64,000 bases of DNA from Halichondria panicea (lineage: Eukaryota; Porifera; Demospongiae; Suberitida; Halichondriidae), in assembly GCF_963675165.1 (NCBI RefSeq), contig NC_087393.1, positions 4,097,502 through 4,161,501 of the forward strand, read 5' to 3'. The position numbers and the translations under genes were made by a program. Under the pieces are notes generated by a model. The model was not told the origin of the DNA, searched no databases, and saw only the letters and a program-made list of their open reading frames with translations. Below are positions 34,066 through 46,131 of the stretch, piece after piece. Within the stretch, counting starts at the first letter, position 1. Each line of letters begins with the position of its first letter.

Positions 34066-37000
34066 ATGAAGACTATGCTACAGTTGGCTATGCTACTCTT
34101 AGCTCTAGATTTAGTACTAGTTTCTTTCCTGTCTATATGTTCTGCTCATGACATTTATGTTGATCAAGATACTGGAAAAGATAACCCATCCTGTTTGGTT
34201 GGAGGGAACGGATGCCCTTGTTTCAGCCTCACTTACATTGCAAAGAATCTCAAAGAACACACCGTTAACGTAACAGTGCATGTAATTGGTGAGGTACAAG
34301 TAGATAGTTTGGTGCAATTTGATTCAATTGTTTTACTCTCTGTTATCGGAGCATTAAATTCTCAAAATGTATCTAGATTGCTTTGTGTACCCCATCTAAA
34401 TGCCTCTGATGGTGTAACGTGTAACGTCAGTAATTGTTTTGCCTCTGGACTGTGGTTTTCGAGAATCAAATCTTTGCTCATATCTGGTCTGGAAATAATA
34501 AGCTGTGGGGTGAAGAGAGATAGCAAAGACTTGAGTGACAAAGTGGCAAACACTAGTGTAGCAATAACACAGTCTTTAAACGTATTTATTAAAGATGTTA
34601 TCATTTCGGCCAGTAGTGAAACTTCATTGCTATTTCACAATACATCTGGTAATATTTCCTTGCTTTCTGTTGTTGTGAAGAATAATGTGCTGCCTTCAAA
34701 AACCGTTCAACCTAGTGAATCATTCGCTAGAGGAATCCAGCTATTCATAAATGGAAATACAAGCACTAATCTAACCTTGAGAAACTGTACAATTCTAAAC
34801 ATTACGACACCTTTCTACGCATTTCTAGATCCTAAGGAGCTTCCTCGTGTATATGACATGCTTGGTTTTGGCCTTGGTGGTGGTCTTTCAATTTTATTTT
34901 ATTCAATTGGCAACTACCTGCTAATAGATAACTGTACGTTTGAGAACAACAGAGCTCCTTGGGGAGCTGGTATGCTTATGACATTTCAACAGGAATCGAC
35001 TGAGAATGTGATAGTTCTCGAAAACACACAATTCAAACAATGCAATGCAACAGCGGCTGGTGGAGGAATACTTATCGGTCTCCCGAAACGATCGACTACA
35101 TCTAATAACAGTGTATACATAAGAGCCTGTTCATTTAGTCATAATATAGCAGAATATGGAGCTGGCACACACATTTATTCGTATTTCACTAATTTATCAC
35201 AAGCAAATGAACTCGTCAGATTCTGCAATTGCTCATGGATTGGAAACACAGCCAGATACAGTCCTGCTGTGGATGTATCACCTGCAATTTTTGATTTACT
35301 TGACACAGGATTACTTCCTACTCCTGAATTTCGAGACTGTACCTTTAAAAGGAATGAAATTATCCCTAAACAAAAGGATAGTAATCTATTTGTCAATTCA
35401 GGCATATTTGTTATTAGTAGGTTTACAGTTCAATTTGCTGGAAGACTCAACTTTGAATCTAATAACAGTACCGCACTACTAGTAAACTCTGGAGGAGTGT
35501 TATTCGAATCTAACACTGCAGCAAATTTTTCCAAGAACAAAGCTTTCCGTGGTGGTGCCATTGCATTGCATGGTTTCTCATCTTTTGTTGCCAATGACAA
35601 CAGCCAATTCAATTTTATAGGCAATAAAGCTCTTGAGTTTGGAGGCGCAATATTCTACTATACAATTGAAGAAAGAGAAATCTTTGAAGGCCGTGATTGT
35701 TTCTTGACTTATGGTGGTAATTTCAGTTATCCAATTGACCAAAGAAACCTCACATTTAGTTTCAACAACAATACAGCAGGGGTTGCTGGGTCAGCAATAT
35801 ATGCCTCATCATTCAACCCTTGCTTCTACGCATTTAGTGGTAAATTAAGAAAAGGACAAAAAATCCAAGAGTTTCTCAATAAGATAGGCAACTTTTCATT
35901 TGATGGAGTATATAATGTGTCTGACATACACAAGTTGGTCTTGTCTACAACTGGTCAAGCTTTTTTTACAACTAAGATAAAGCCATTGCATGCTATCCCT
36001 GGGAAAAGATTACTTATACCTTTAACTTTGGAGGATGAGCTGGATCAAGCAGTTAGCACTGAACTTTTTGTGAGCGCAGGTGGCACTCAAGTGTCTCTGA
36101 AAAAAAGTCATTACACTATCAACAAAACTGTAACACTGTTTGGCAGCGAAAATCAGATGGGTAATATAACAGTAGTATCAATTAGTCCTTACCGAAGAAT
36201 CGAACATTTTTTCGATGTTCAACTCCAGCCATGCATGTCCTCCAGGCTATTACTCTCATGATGGTTCCTGCTCTTGTTCCTCTGAAAACAAGTCACAAGC
36301 TCTTCCTGGGATATCACAATGTAATCAAAACTTCACAGCAAACCTAAAAAATGGATATTGGGTTGGTTATCACAACAATAATACCAGCACATTATACACA
36401 GGACCATGTCCCTTTCAATTCTGTACATCAACAACCTCGACAATGGCAGAGAAATCATTACCTACTTTGAGTGTACAGTTATCAAACTTTGTGTGTGAAA
36501 AAAATCGACAAGGCATACTATGTGGTCAATGTAAGGGAAATAATTCTGTGTATTTTCATTCAATCAGCTTTAAATGCCGTAAAGAGAATAACTGCTCGTA
36601 TGGTGCGATCTATTTCTTAATATCCGAAATTCTGCCAGTATTCATTTTAATCACACTAATCGTTGCCTTTGATGTGAGTTTTTCATCAGGAAGCAAAAAT
36701 GGCTTCATATTGTTTTGCCAAATTATTCGTACTTTACCGTTATATTGGTCAGGAATTGTTAAGTTGAGTAAGGAATATCATCCATTCCAATCAGGCTACA
36801 AGATATTTTATGGTATTTTTAATTTCGAAATTTTTTCAGCAGAGGCGATGTCCTTCTGCCTCTTCAAGGGTGCCACTGTAATTGACGTTCTGGTTTTTAA
36901 GTACATCACTGCCGTTTTTGCTTTTATAGTGGTCATACTCGTTGCTGTTTGTATGAATCACTGCTCTTGCTGTAACAGATTGTGCAAGGCAATGAAAAGA

Positions 37001-37847
37001 CGGGTCTCAACAAAATTATGTGTCTGTTTTGCATGGACTCTCTGCTTGCCTTGTTATTTGCTATACAGAATTAGTACGTGTCTCTTTCTTTATATTACGA
37101 AGAGCCAAACTAACAGGAGCTGGAGGTATTCTTGGCCCTAAAGTGACGTTCTATGGTGGGCTGGAGTATTTGGGACAGGAGCATTTACGATATGCACTCC
37201 CTGCAATTTTAATTTTAGCAACAGTTGTTTCCTTTCCTCCAATTTTGCTGCTGGTCTACCCTTCTGGACTGAAGATCCTGGAGTTTTGTAAGCTGAGCGA
37301 GCATCGCTTTGTAATATTCATCCTTAGGTACACTCGAATAAATAAACTATTGCCCATGTTTGACGTTTTTCAAGGCTGTTTCAAAGATAATTATCGTTCT
37401 TTCTCTGGACTATACTTCATCTATCGTGTCGTTTTGCTATTACCATATCTCTTTTACCAGAACATATTTGGGTATGTGATTCTACTGGAAGTACTTCTTG
37501 TACTAATGCTTTACATTCATTGTATTGTCCAGCCGTACAAGCTACGGAAGCATAATATCATTGATAGTCTTCTATTTGGAAATTTGGCTATGATAAACTT
37601 GCTGTCTATTTTGACTCTGCAAACGGTGCAAGATAGTCAAGCTGCAACCACCGTTCAAGTTATACTGCATATTCAAATAGTACTTATATACATACCTATC
37701 GTTGTAGTGATTGGATTGCTGCTGAAGAAGGTGTTTGGATATTTCAAACGTCTGTTGAAAAAATCTAACCCAGACTTTAGACTAATAGATAGAAATGATT
37801 ACGAATTCAGTGAAGGGTTAGACGATAGAGACAGAATCCTTAATTAA
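34066..37847 (+). CDS. Large membrane protein: signal peptide, beta-helix ectodomain, ~8 TM segments
   Basis: ATG 34066 starts a signal peptide (MKTMLQLAMLLLALDLVLVS). The ectodomain (to ~36230) starts with DIYVDQDTGKDNPSCLVGG and CPCFSLTYIAKNL and has parallel-beta-helix/PMP-like repeats such as GGGILIG, SFSHNIAEYGAGTHI, NKAFRGGAIALHG, NKALEFGGAIFYY, with many N-x-S/T sites. After a frame change near 36230-36240 it continues CPPGYYSHDGSCSCSS, FVCEKNRQGILCGQC, then membrane segments (AIYFLISEILPVFILITLIV, YITAVFAFIVVILVAVC, ..). A second frame change near 37075-37110 precedes LTGAGGILGPKVTFYGG, YALPAILILATVVSFPPILL, VVLLLPYLFYQ and the C-terminal QIVLIYIPIVVVIGLL, stop 37845-37847. I know this as a large uncharacterised sponge family; receptor-like function is inferred from topology. 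The frame changes are decay or assembly indels. Confidence 0.7.
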
Positions 37848-38714
37848 GTTCTGTAGACCTATGTACACATCTTTCATTATTGTCATTACTATTACTGCAT
37901 GTGACTACTATTGAATGCTATAAGTATAGACTGTAATTTTGGTGTACACTCTCGCCACAAAGTTAAGCTCAAGACTCATAGTCAACATACTATATACAGT
38001 CTTGCTATAATGTCCATTGCTCATTTAATACCTGTACCTGATGTAGCGATTTGAGTGCGAGCACTTGAGCATGTCCTTCAACATCTTTCTTCTGTAAAAA
38101 AAGTTAAGTACGACTACACATGCACTCACTAAATATAAAGAAAACAACAATGTCATTAAATTAATATGTATACATGATCTAGGCTAGCCATTAGCAATTT
38201 TGGTCAGTTGCCCCTATACCCATTAAATTTTTACAGGTGTAATTATAGGCAAATATTAACTCATGCAATTAGCCATAGCTGATTACACTCACGTATGCAT
38301 ATCAAGATACTGTAAAACGAAGCTGTTATAAGATTCCGGTAGGGAGAGGCGTGGTCTGTACACGTGGGGGGGGGGCATTGCTTATAATTATGTGACACAA
38401 TGGTTAGTAATTGAACACAAATTAACATGTACATGTACAGTTGTAGGTATCTTAGCAAGCACTCACCCCAAAGAAACACCAAAGAACCTACTTGCACAGG
38501 GTTGCATGATTGTACATGTGCATTGTTGATCTGATACACCGCATATCATGAACATGTGGGCACCAAAAATGTACAATGTACCACACACTTACAAAGTACA
38601 ATTTTGTGATCAAAAAAGATTATGAAGTGAAACCAAACTTTGATTATCAATATGGGATGCTGCTGCGGTCAGATAGTTGGTTTATACATGTAAAAAGGGA
38701 TGGGTGGATGGTTG
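37848..38714. other. Intergenic, one isolated exon-like piece
   Basis: Mostly repeat-poor AT-rich DNA. On the minus strand 38091-38038 reads KKDVEGHAQVLALKSLHQ between a TTTTACAG acceptor and a GTACAGG donor: a plausible 18-codon exon of unknown gene, perhaps of the oxygenase copy at 33.2 kb. Otherwise nothing seen. Confidence 0.35.
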
Positions 38715-40323
38715 TTATGGTAATGGTTTGACAAGCACGTCACTGTTGGGGTGCACAAAGAAGGCCATTGACAGTCGAGACAGCTGTCGCGTGTGCTTGT
38801 CCTCTGGTATTGGCACTCGGTGATACTATTGACAGAGAGAGACATGTGTTTAAAAGCCACAATAATTATACCCTTTCACAAGCTTGCACTGACAAAACTC
38901 TCATAGTTTTCCTATAAATATATGCAAACTACATAGGGAATCAGGTGACTCCCATGTCATGAACACTAAGTCTTACTGTTGGTCTGTAGCGATTGTTGGT
39001 CCATGAGCCGAGAGTTCTCCCAGTGATCATGAGAATGTGGTCATCACTGCAGGGGACATTGATATAGCTACCGTCGGAATACCGTACCTATACACAGGGG
39101 AAACACAGAGTGCTGTGTGTGATGATGTAACTAACTAAGATTTTGCTACCTTGCACTAGACTATAGACTGACTGTTATAGCAGTAAGCATAACAATGTCT
39201 TGGGGCACAAACAGGATGTTAAATGAGGCCAGATAAATTAGTGTGTCAATAGTCGTGGCTACAGTAACGGAAAAACCACCAGGCATTGATTGTTATTTTA
39301 GAGTCCCTACATGGGCTGTCTATATGCGTGCTAGGTCTGTCTGTCTACACAGAGGGGTTTTATATTGAGGCTACAAGCAGCCTAAATACCATCCTTCTTG
39401 CAGTAAACACGATTTGTATAATACAGCACTATAAAATGCATCCACACTCATGCAGTTTCTATGCACTCAGTTTCTTTAAGTAGCTACTTCACCCTTCATT
39501 CAAATTAATGTGTCTACAATAGCCGTTCAGTTAATGGTCTCTCCCTGGTACCAATTAGATTTCGAACATCAATGTACCAATACTCATTCTTCCCACACGC
39601 TGTAACTTTGTGGAACAAACTTGTTAGTACACACGATAATTATAGTGTGTTTATCTTTAGGATGCACTCTACATCTAGCTACTTGAGCTAATTGTGTATA
39701 TCCTACATGTATACTGTTATGCTGAATTGTTATAAAATTAAAATAAAATACAGCTGTATAGTGTGCACATGCATACACAACTTTACTAACTTGCAAGCCA
39801 CCTCCTTTGTCTTGAAAGAGGAGGGAGAATGTCCTATAGTCTACATGCTCGGCACATCTGTAGCCAATCTCCGTTGGAGTAACCATGGTAACAGGGGGGT
39901 AATTGAGTAGCCGTAGGAAGGTGTAGTTGTCCATAAACCCCTCTCCCATTTTGGTGTGAGCGAGAGCAAAGAAATCAGGATCCTGTGACAGAGGGTAGTG
40001 ATTAAATGATGCATTAGAGTCAATCAAAGACGTGGACAGTGGCAGAATATCGGGAAAAGCCTTTAATAAATTACGTAGTTATTTTGATGCAAAGTTAGTC
40101 CCATAACAGAGCTATAGCTGACAGAACAGCATCTTTATCGAATTATAACGAATTATTAAGCGTTATCAGTACTGCATGGTACTGCATGTTATAATAATGA
40201 CATTGTGTCAGTCACCTTCAGTTGCAGTGTGAAGCCAAGCATGTGCAGGATTTTCCTCGACAACAGTGAGCACCTACTGTATAGGCTCGTCTTGACAGTG
40301 CCAAAAGCATCCGGAACATCCCA
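38715..40323 (-). CDS. Isopenicillin-N-synthase-like 2OG-Fe(II) dioxygenase
   Basis: Four minus-strand exons carry the catalytic half. 40323-40216: DVPDAFGTVKTSLYSRCSLL then SRKILHMLGFTLQLK. 39982-39791: DPDFFALAHTKMGEGFMDNY, LRLLNYPPV, AEHVDYRTFSLLFQDKGGGL with the iron-binding His-x-Asp. 39087-38977: SDGSYINVPCSDDHILMITG, RTLGSWTNNRYRPT. 38825-38715: YHRVPIPEDK with the distal iron His, and RLSMAFFVHPNSDVLVKPLP with the Arg-x-Ser 2-oxoglutarate clamp, then TAA. All joins are GT-AG and in phase. Family function: oxidation of small molecules using 2-oxoglutarate; the substrate cannot be told. The first exon of this set has an in-frame TAA just upstream and no acceptor, so the 5' part is unclear; a likely N-terminal exon lies at about 45.6 kb. 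Confidence 0.75.
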
Positions 40324-40865
40324 TTATGGCCAATATACACATACACAAACAAACATGAATTGTGCACTCAACCAATTAATTGCTGAACAAACCTTGACAG
40401 TTGGGATTGCAAATATCAAAGAATTCCTTCGTATCATTCGGCTGGGAAGAACTAAAGTGTGGTAAGAATGTATAACCATGAAATCGAGTTTGGGGTAGAA
40501 TAAAAAATATGGTTTGGCTTCTCAGTGCTGTAAGATTGATGTCCTGGTTTTAGTTAATTGAGGGGACTTATTTGGTTGAATTTCCTGCCTGATAATAAAA
40601 GGTGTCCTTGTCAGTCCAGGGAGTTCATACTTACCATTTCCATAGTTGGGCGGAGTCCAACCAACTGCGTGGGTTGGTTGGACTCCGCCCAACTACCATT
40701 TTTCCACTGTACACTGGATATGATATAATTATGCTATATACAATTATACCTCTTAGCATTGATAGAGCTGTATCCATTAGGTCCACACCCAGCATTGGTA
40801 GCAAACAAAGCCTTACTCTCTTCAGAGAGAGTAAAGAATTATCTGCTAGCAGCAAAGCTTCCCTC
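40324..40865. other. Non-coding, with a 22-bp-arm hairpin
   Basis: Arms 40644-40665 and 40673-40694 (AGTTGGGCGGAGTCCAACCA..) are exact reverse complements with a 7-base loop. No gene recognised in the rest. Confidence 0.7.
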
Positions 40866-41960
40866 CACCTGCACACACTGAATTACCTATTACACAAGAC
40901 ACACTGATCATGATAATTATATTGAAATACATGTACAGTTATCTTGGGTAGACTTACAAAGTCATTCTATATGGGTAAAAGAAACTTTGTGCGTGGAGGA
41001 AATGATTCTGGGAAAACTGGGTGACTTAATTGAGGAGGTGAGCAAAACCAGGAAGGAGGTTGATCTGAAACAAGTATGCAACTAACAGTGGCCTAAAGAA
41101 TAGCATAAATAGGTAATATCTCTAGCAAATCTACCAACCCCTAATTGCACCTTTTCAGAAGAGTGCGTAGCAAAACTTGTCTATGGAGTGTTGCTACTCT
41201 ATATACATGTACTTTAATAGTAGTTAGCTCTGCACTAGAACGCTACAGCTATTGGTACTGCACAGTTCTAGACTTTTGCTTTTTAGCAACAATTATAGAT
41301 AGTCGATCATTTCCTATACTCTTTGATGTAATTCTGCCTATGCAAAAACTATTCATCATAATAATAAATCATGTGCATGTGTATTAGCAATAGTATAATT
41401 ATATATAATATAATTATAGCTTTATGTTATGCATATAATTATACAGTTAGCATATCCACCGAGGCATCAGCACCCGCGGTGCTTTCATTAGATCCAAGGT
41501 TTTTAGTTATTTTTCATGCACACACAGTGATCATACCCATGCAATGAATGCTGTAGATATATAAGTACTATGGTTGTTGGATTCTTTTTGCAACCATACG
41601 AATTGAGTAGATATAGCTAGACAGGCTATAGTTCTGAGATTGACTGCCAATAAACATTTTAAAATAGTATAGTAAATTCACAATAAGAGAAACTGCAAAT
41701 TACTACATTGCATCAACAACTAAAAAAGGTAATAAATGGACAACTATAGTCAGATCCCCAGGGGACTGATCGAGAATAATCCAGAATAATCTAGAAACAA
41801 AGGGTGCATGATAATCGAAACAAAAAAAAACTGTGATCACACAACGACCATAAAATGTATATGGATAACAAGTGTGATAAATAATTATACATATATAACA
41901 AAGCACAAGTCATCAGGATAGATAAAAATAGATCACGACAGTACACACACCAACAATAGT
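40866..41960 (+). repeat. Segmental duplication A (uninterrupted copy)
   Basis: Matches 45300-45459, 46153-46342, 46836-47017 and 51709-52199 in order, with a few percent differences. It runs unbroken through the sites where copy B has the TTA-flanked element (GTAGTTAGCTCTGCACTAG, about 41221) and the LTR element (about 41395). Its 3' end (41897-41960, AACAAAGCACAAGTCATCAG..) also recurs at 57317-57376 with an insertion. It contains ACCGAGGCATCAGCACCCGC (~41460). Confidence 0.9.
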
Positions 41961-42055
41961 GTTATGACAAATGAGCATTATAAAACAAAAAACACATTTT
42001 CAGACTATTACGAATATGCATGCTGCACTTCTAACACACACTGCTAGTATTGTAC

Positions 42056-43114
42056 TAGCCTCGATCCCAGGCCGAGTTTTCGCTTTTATAACGGTTAGGC
42101 GAACAACTAGGCCTGGTACTAGTTGCATGTCTGCGCATGCGTCAAATTTTCATTGTACATTGTATTTGTGGTCGGCAAAAATATTTATAATCGAAATTTC
42201 TACACAGAAAATGCACAGAGTGAGTACACAAAAGGTGCACATAGAGAGCTGCTTCACAAGGGCCTGGGGAGTTGCCAGTTGTGCTGCAGCACGATTACAG
42301 TGACCCAGGGCAACTTCAAGATGATTGAATGCCTTCAAATTACGTTTCAAAAAGATTTAGCAGGCTGCTGGACTTCTCTGATTCTAGGCCCCAACTCGTA
42401 ATTCTTGAGCTTGATGCCTCTGTCAGTCTAAGCTACCCAGCAACGCTCGAACGAGCAGGTCATACTCCAGTCCTGTAAGTATAGGACAATAATTACAAAG
42501 ACGGTTAAACCCTTACCTCAAACTGTCCAGTCTCGTCCGTTAGTATAGCCAAGCGGAGCACTGTTGGGATAGCTGGATATTAGCCATTGCTCCTGTACAG
42601 AGAAATAGACATTCTAAATACGTGTAGATCTATATTAAATTTCTCGTATTAAACAGGTTATAGTGTCATTGTCGACGAGCTGATGATGGTAGCACAAAGT
42701 TCTCTAGCTCACACTCTTCACTTGATCCACCATATTAATGATGAAACTATAGTCTACCTAGATCTTGCCAAACATGAACAAGATTTGATAGCACAGGGCC
42801 CACACAAAAATGTCTGACCTTAACAAGCTTGACAAAGCTTTATACCTCTTCCCTTGTTGTTCAGTCTTCAGAGTAATGTTTTCTAAGCTTCAGAGAAGAG
42901 AGAAGCTTCAGCTAAGAGCCATTCCAATAATGATAAAACGGAAACTGACTTCTAGTACACGATAGTACACAAATATAAATGTCACGAAAGTGAACGAGAA
43001 TATCCATTTGTCAGAATCTGACGAACGACTGACGCATGCGCAGACAACTAGTACCAGGCCTAGTTGTTCGCCTAACCGTTATAAAAGCGAAAACTCGGCC
43101 TGGGATCGAGGCTA
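42056..43114. mobile_element. TAGCCTCG-family MULE-like element, 1059 bp
   Basis: Inverted ends TAGCCTCGATCCCAGGCCGA.. of ~85 bases (42056-42140, 43030-43114) and a perfect 9-bp duplication GTATTGTAC (42047-42055, 43115-43123). The interior is not terminal-repeat sequence: it contains exon-like pieces, on minus EQWLISSYPNSAPLGYTNGR (about 42598-42530) behind a TGTACAG acceptor, and on plus MMVAQSSLAHTLHLIHHIND (about 42683-42814) behind an AACAG acceptor. The first resembles the PxGYT region of IPNS-like enzymes. This suggests captured host sequence. Confidence 0.85.
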
Positions 43115-43249
43115 GTATTGTACATTATCTGAAATATTCAGAAATTAAACTTTCTATTATAAGTCTCTATAATATCAATGTTCACACGATACATATATTT
43201 AGCCACATAATTATATAGTTTAACTTGAGAGTCAGTATATGCATGTATA

Positions 43250-44740
43250 TCAGCGAATGTAGATCTCCGCTAGCTTTATAAGTACGTCTTCATTGTTACG
43301 ACCTTCATCAGCACAGATTCTCAATTCGATATCGTCTATAGTTGGCTGAGGAAGTTGCTTGCAGAACCACGGTGGGTTGTTGAACATACAGCAAGTGCTG
43401 GTATCTCCACATCCCTGACCGTCCCAGACTGGGTCGTCAGGGTAAAAGGTGCTAGTAGTAGCTCCTTGTCGGCTTCCAGTTTCACAGAAGTAGTCTTGAC
43501 CGATGAAAGGAGGTACAACTCCAGTGTAGGGGCGGTTAGATCTTGTGCAAGGACAAACCAATTCATTTGAGATAGTTTCATCGTGTGCAGTAGCAAATGT
43601 CCAGATATGCTGACGAGGCGACCGTCCATGGGTTAGGCTCACACCATCAACGTAAGCATCATCAATAGACAGTGTTTTGTTCAAAGAATATGGTCGAAAA
43701 GCATCTGGAGTTTTGTCTTGATAGCCAATCACTCTCCCACAAACTTGGGAGTGCTCCACCCCATACGTTGTGTAGGTAGTAGACACACATTCTGCTGGTT
43801 CAGGTCTGACACAGGCACGTAGTGGATCTGGTGGTGTTGTCTCCAGTCTGAATCCATCTGGGCAGTTTTGGCTGGGGTCAGACATGTCGAGGTTGGCTAC
43901 TCTCATCCATCCTCTTGTAGTGTTGCAGCTACAGCTTGTTTGGTTCATGTCACAGTAGACTTCAACAGGAATTCTAGTACTGTCAGTAGCAATCCAGTAT
44001 TCTCCTGATGATTTGTAATGAGGGATGTCATGGCAGGAGCTGGCTGGTTTGCTTATGCTCCCTATTTGTAGCTCAGTTGCTATGATTTTTTTAACATCTT
44101 GGAAAATACTTTGAATCTGTTGGTTGGAGACGTTTAATTGAGCTTGTAACACTTGGTTTGATTCATCTAGTTGAGCTTGCAAAAGTTGGTGTGTGTCGTT
44201 CAGTTGGGCATGCAATTCTATAATCTTAATTTTACACTGTTCATTTGATATTTGAATCTGATGGTTTGAGGCGTTTAATTGAGCTTGTAACACTTGGTTC
44301 GATTCATCTAGTTGAGCTTGCAAAATTTGGTGTGTGTCGTTCAGTTGGGCATGCAATTCTATCTTAATTTTACACTGCTCATTTGATATTTGAATTTGTT
44401 GCTTCAAGTTGTTGATCTGGGATTTCACCCCCTGACTGGAACTGCTTAGTTGACCTTGCTGGTTGTTCAATTCTATTAGAGCATAGCCCACTCCTACCAA
44501 AGCCACTATCAGAGAAAGAATAGCCATCACTAGAGCTAAGATGGTGACAATAGCATAGCAATTCACTTGTACTTTCCTCACTTTAACCGACATTTCTCTT
44601 GTTGCTGGCTTGAGGTCTTTCTTTTCGTTATCTTGTGGCAGGATGCTTAGTGGTGGCATTGTTTCGTAAGTATCCTCCAGGACCTCTCCTTTGCAAGAAA
44701 TACCATACGCACAATTTCTCTGATTAATAGCTTCATCCAT
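43250..44740 (-). CDS. Type II membrane protein with coiled-coil stalk and Cys-rich fibrinogen-like head
   Basis: Intact single-exon gene, 496 residues, ATG at 44740. Cytoplasmic N-terminus (~58 residues), one membrane helix (NCYAIVTILALVMAILSLIV, residues about 59-88), then a coiled-coil stalk (about 90-225) with a ~48-residue unit repeated twice (QIQISNEQCKIKI..ELHAQLNDTHQ..LQAQLDESNQVLQ). The C-terminal head starts SCHDIPHYKSSGEYWIATDS and has EVYCDMNQTSCSCNTTRGWM, reminiscent of the start of fibrinogen/COLF1-type domains, then many Cys and GYQDKTPDAFRPYSLNKT, WDGQGCGDTSTCC, WFCKQLPQPTIDDIELRIC. Probably a secreted-face adhesion or lectin-like surface protein; ligand unknown. Confidence 0.8.
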   Translation of the reverse strand: MDEAINQRNCAYGISCKGEVLEDTYETMPPLSILPQDNEKKDLKPATREMSVKVRKVQVNCYAIVTILALVMAILSLIVALVGVGYALIELNNQQGQLSSSSQGVKSQINNLKQQIQISNEQCKIKIELHAQLNDTHQILQAQLDESNQVLQAQLNASNHQIQISNEQCKIKIIELHAQLNDTHQLLQAQLDESNQVLQAQLNVSNQQIQSIFQDVKKIIATELQIGSISKPASSCHDIPHYKSSGEYWIATDSTRIPVEVYCDMNQTSCSCNTTRGWMRVANLDMSDPSQNCPDGFRLETTPPDPLRACVRPEPAECVSTTYTTYGVEHSQVCGRVIGYQDKTPDAFRPYSLNKTLSIDDAYVDGVSLTHGRSPRQHIWTFATAHDETISNELVCPCTRSNRPYTGVVPPFIGQDYFCETGSRQGATTSTFYPDDPVWDGQGCGDTSTCCMFNNPPWFCKQLPQPTIDDIELRICADEGRNNEDVLIKLAEIYIR

Positions 44741-44814
44741 TTGATTATTGATGCAACGTTCTGTATATACAAACGTATTAGTTGGCTTGTTTTGCCAATG
44801 TATTGTAGTAACTT

Positions 44815-45095
44815 TGCCTAGCTATATGATATGCAGTCTGAACATCTGCATCAAAACCATTGTTCAGCAGATGTTCTGGGGATAATATATCATTGTGCTC
44901 TCACTATATAGGCTACATAGTGAGAGCACAATGATACTATCACCAATCTGAACATCTGCATCAAAACCATTGTATAATTATTCAGCAGATGTTCTCAGCC
45001 TGGTGATAGTTATCATTGTGCTCTCACTATAGGCCACAATGATATACTATCACCAGAATATCTGCAACAAAACCATTGTATAATTATTCAGGTAG
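44815..45095. repeat. Cluster of inverted and direct repeats
   Basis: ATCATTGTGCTCTCACTATA and its inverse TAGTGAGAGCACAATGAT form a hairpin at 44890-44935. The block recurs at 45012-45055. TCTGAACATCTGCATCAAAA..CCATTGT occurs at 44838, 44946 and (diverged) 45056. These look like overlapping foldback insertions. Confidence 0.75.
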
Positions 45096-45528
45096 AGTGT
45101 GATCAGGTCCTCTGCTCCTCTGGTATAGTATAGCTGCACAGCAGAGAAGTCTTTCAGTGCACGGTCTAAGAGAATAAAGACAGCAATACAATTACACAAA
45201 ACAATCGACTGACTAGACTATGCCGTCTTCTACACATAGTGATACACTGTGAAAAATACCTGATATAAATGCATGGTACTGATATCTTCGTGATTGTTGC
45301 TTCCCTCTACCTGCACACAATTACCTATTACACGAGACACACTGATCATAATATATTGAAATACATGTACAGTTATCTTGGGTAGACTCACAAAGTCATT
45401 CTATATGGGTAAAAGAGACTTTGTGCGTGGAGGAAATGATTCTGGGAAAACTGGGTGCTATACATTTGGCGTATCACTATAATCTCGTAGGTGTTGCACA
45501 CTAAAAAAAAAGCAGCTCAGGTTTCCTA

Positions 45529-45697
45529 CCCAGGTTTCTACCATTTGTTTGTCAATTTCATAATTTTTCAGGAAGACGAAGCCGACAGTACTCAGCGAAG
45601 AATGGAGCTCCTTCACTTGAGGGCAGCTGCCCAGATCCTTGGAGCCAGAGAGGGTGTCCCTGAGGTCAACCACAGGGATCCTATTGCTTGCTGACGT
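45529..45697 (-). CDS. Candidate N-terminal exon of an IPNS-like oxygenase
   Basis: Reads RIPVVDLRDTLSGSKDLGSC, QVKELHSSLSTVGFVFLKNY, EIDKQMV: the classic start of isopenicillin-N-synthase-like enzymes (IPVVDL, then GFVFLKN). Borders look like splice sites (CTAGG/GTCAG side at ~45690, GTAGG donors at ~45530-45545). It could be the first coding exon of the 38.7-40.3 kb gene, with the 43250-44740 gene and a MULE in its intron, or a stranded duplicate. It lies in the part of duplication B (45460-46152) that copy A lacks. Confidence 0.55.
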
Positions 45698-46131
45698 CAG
45701 TGATAGTCCCTAGGCTTAGCATGCACTGGTACAACAACTTAGCTTCATATGTTAGGGAAACCCCCATACATACCACAGCACGATCTTGTGGTTAATTTAT
45801 TTGTTTACATTTTTTAGCAATCAACACTTATACAGTAACACATATAAATAATACTGAAACACATGCATGAGGCCACTGTTAGTTGCATACACATGTTTCA
45901 GATGAGAATACTAGCTCGACCCCGATGAGGGAGGGAGTCCTTCATTACCCATTACCATTATTAATTTGATGACATCATATCCTGTTTTTTAACTGACGAA
46001 AATACACAAAAGGACGGAGTCTGAACAATGTATAAACATTTTTTTTACGCACTGGCTCTTTGGTGCACAACTTACCCTGGCACATGGTAAAATAATGCAA
46101 TGTCAGCAAAAAAGGACTTTGACCTCAAATA

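Noticed and set aside
34066..36261. Bacterial autotransporter/PMP contamination
   Set aside because: Despite PMP-like GGAI repeats, the gene has a eukaryotic-type signal peptide, continues into a multi-TM module, and lies between intron-bearing animal genes.
40966..41023. P-loop-like peptide GGNDSGKTG
   Set aside because: Only 17 codons, ends in a stop, lies in a duplicated non-coding segment; chance match.
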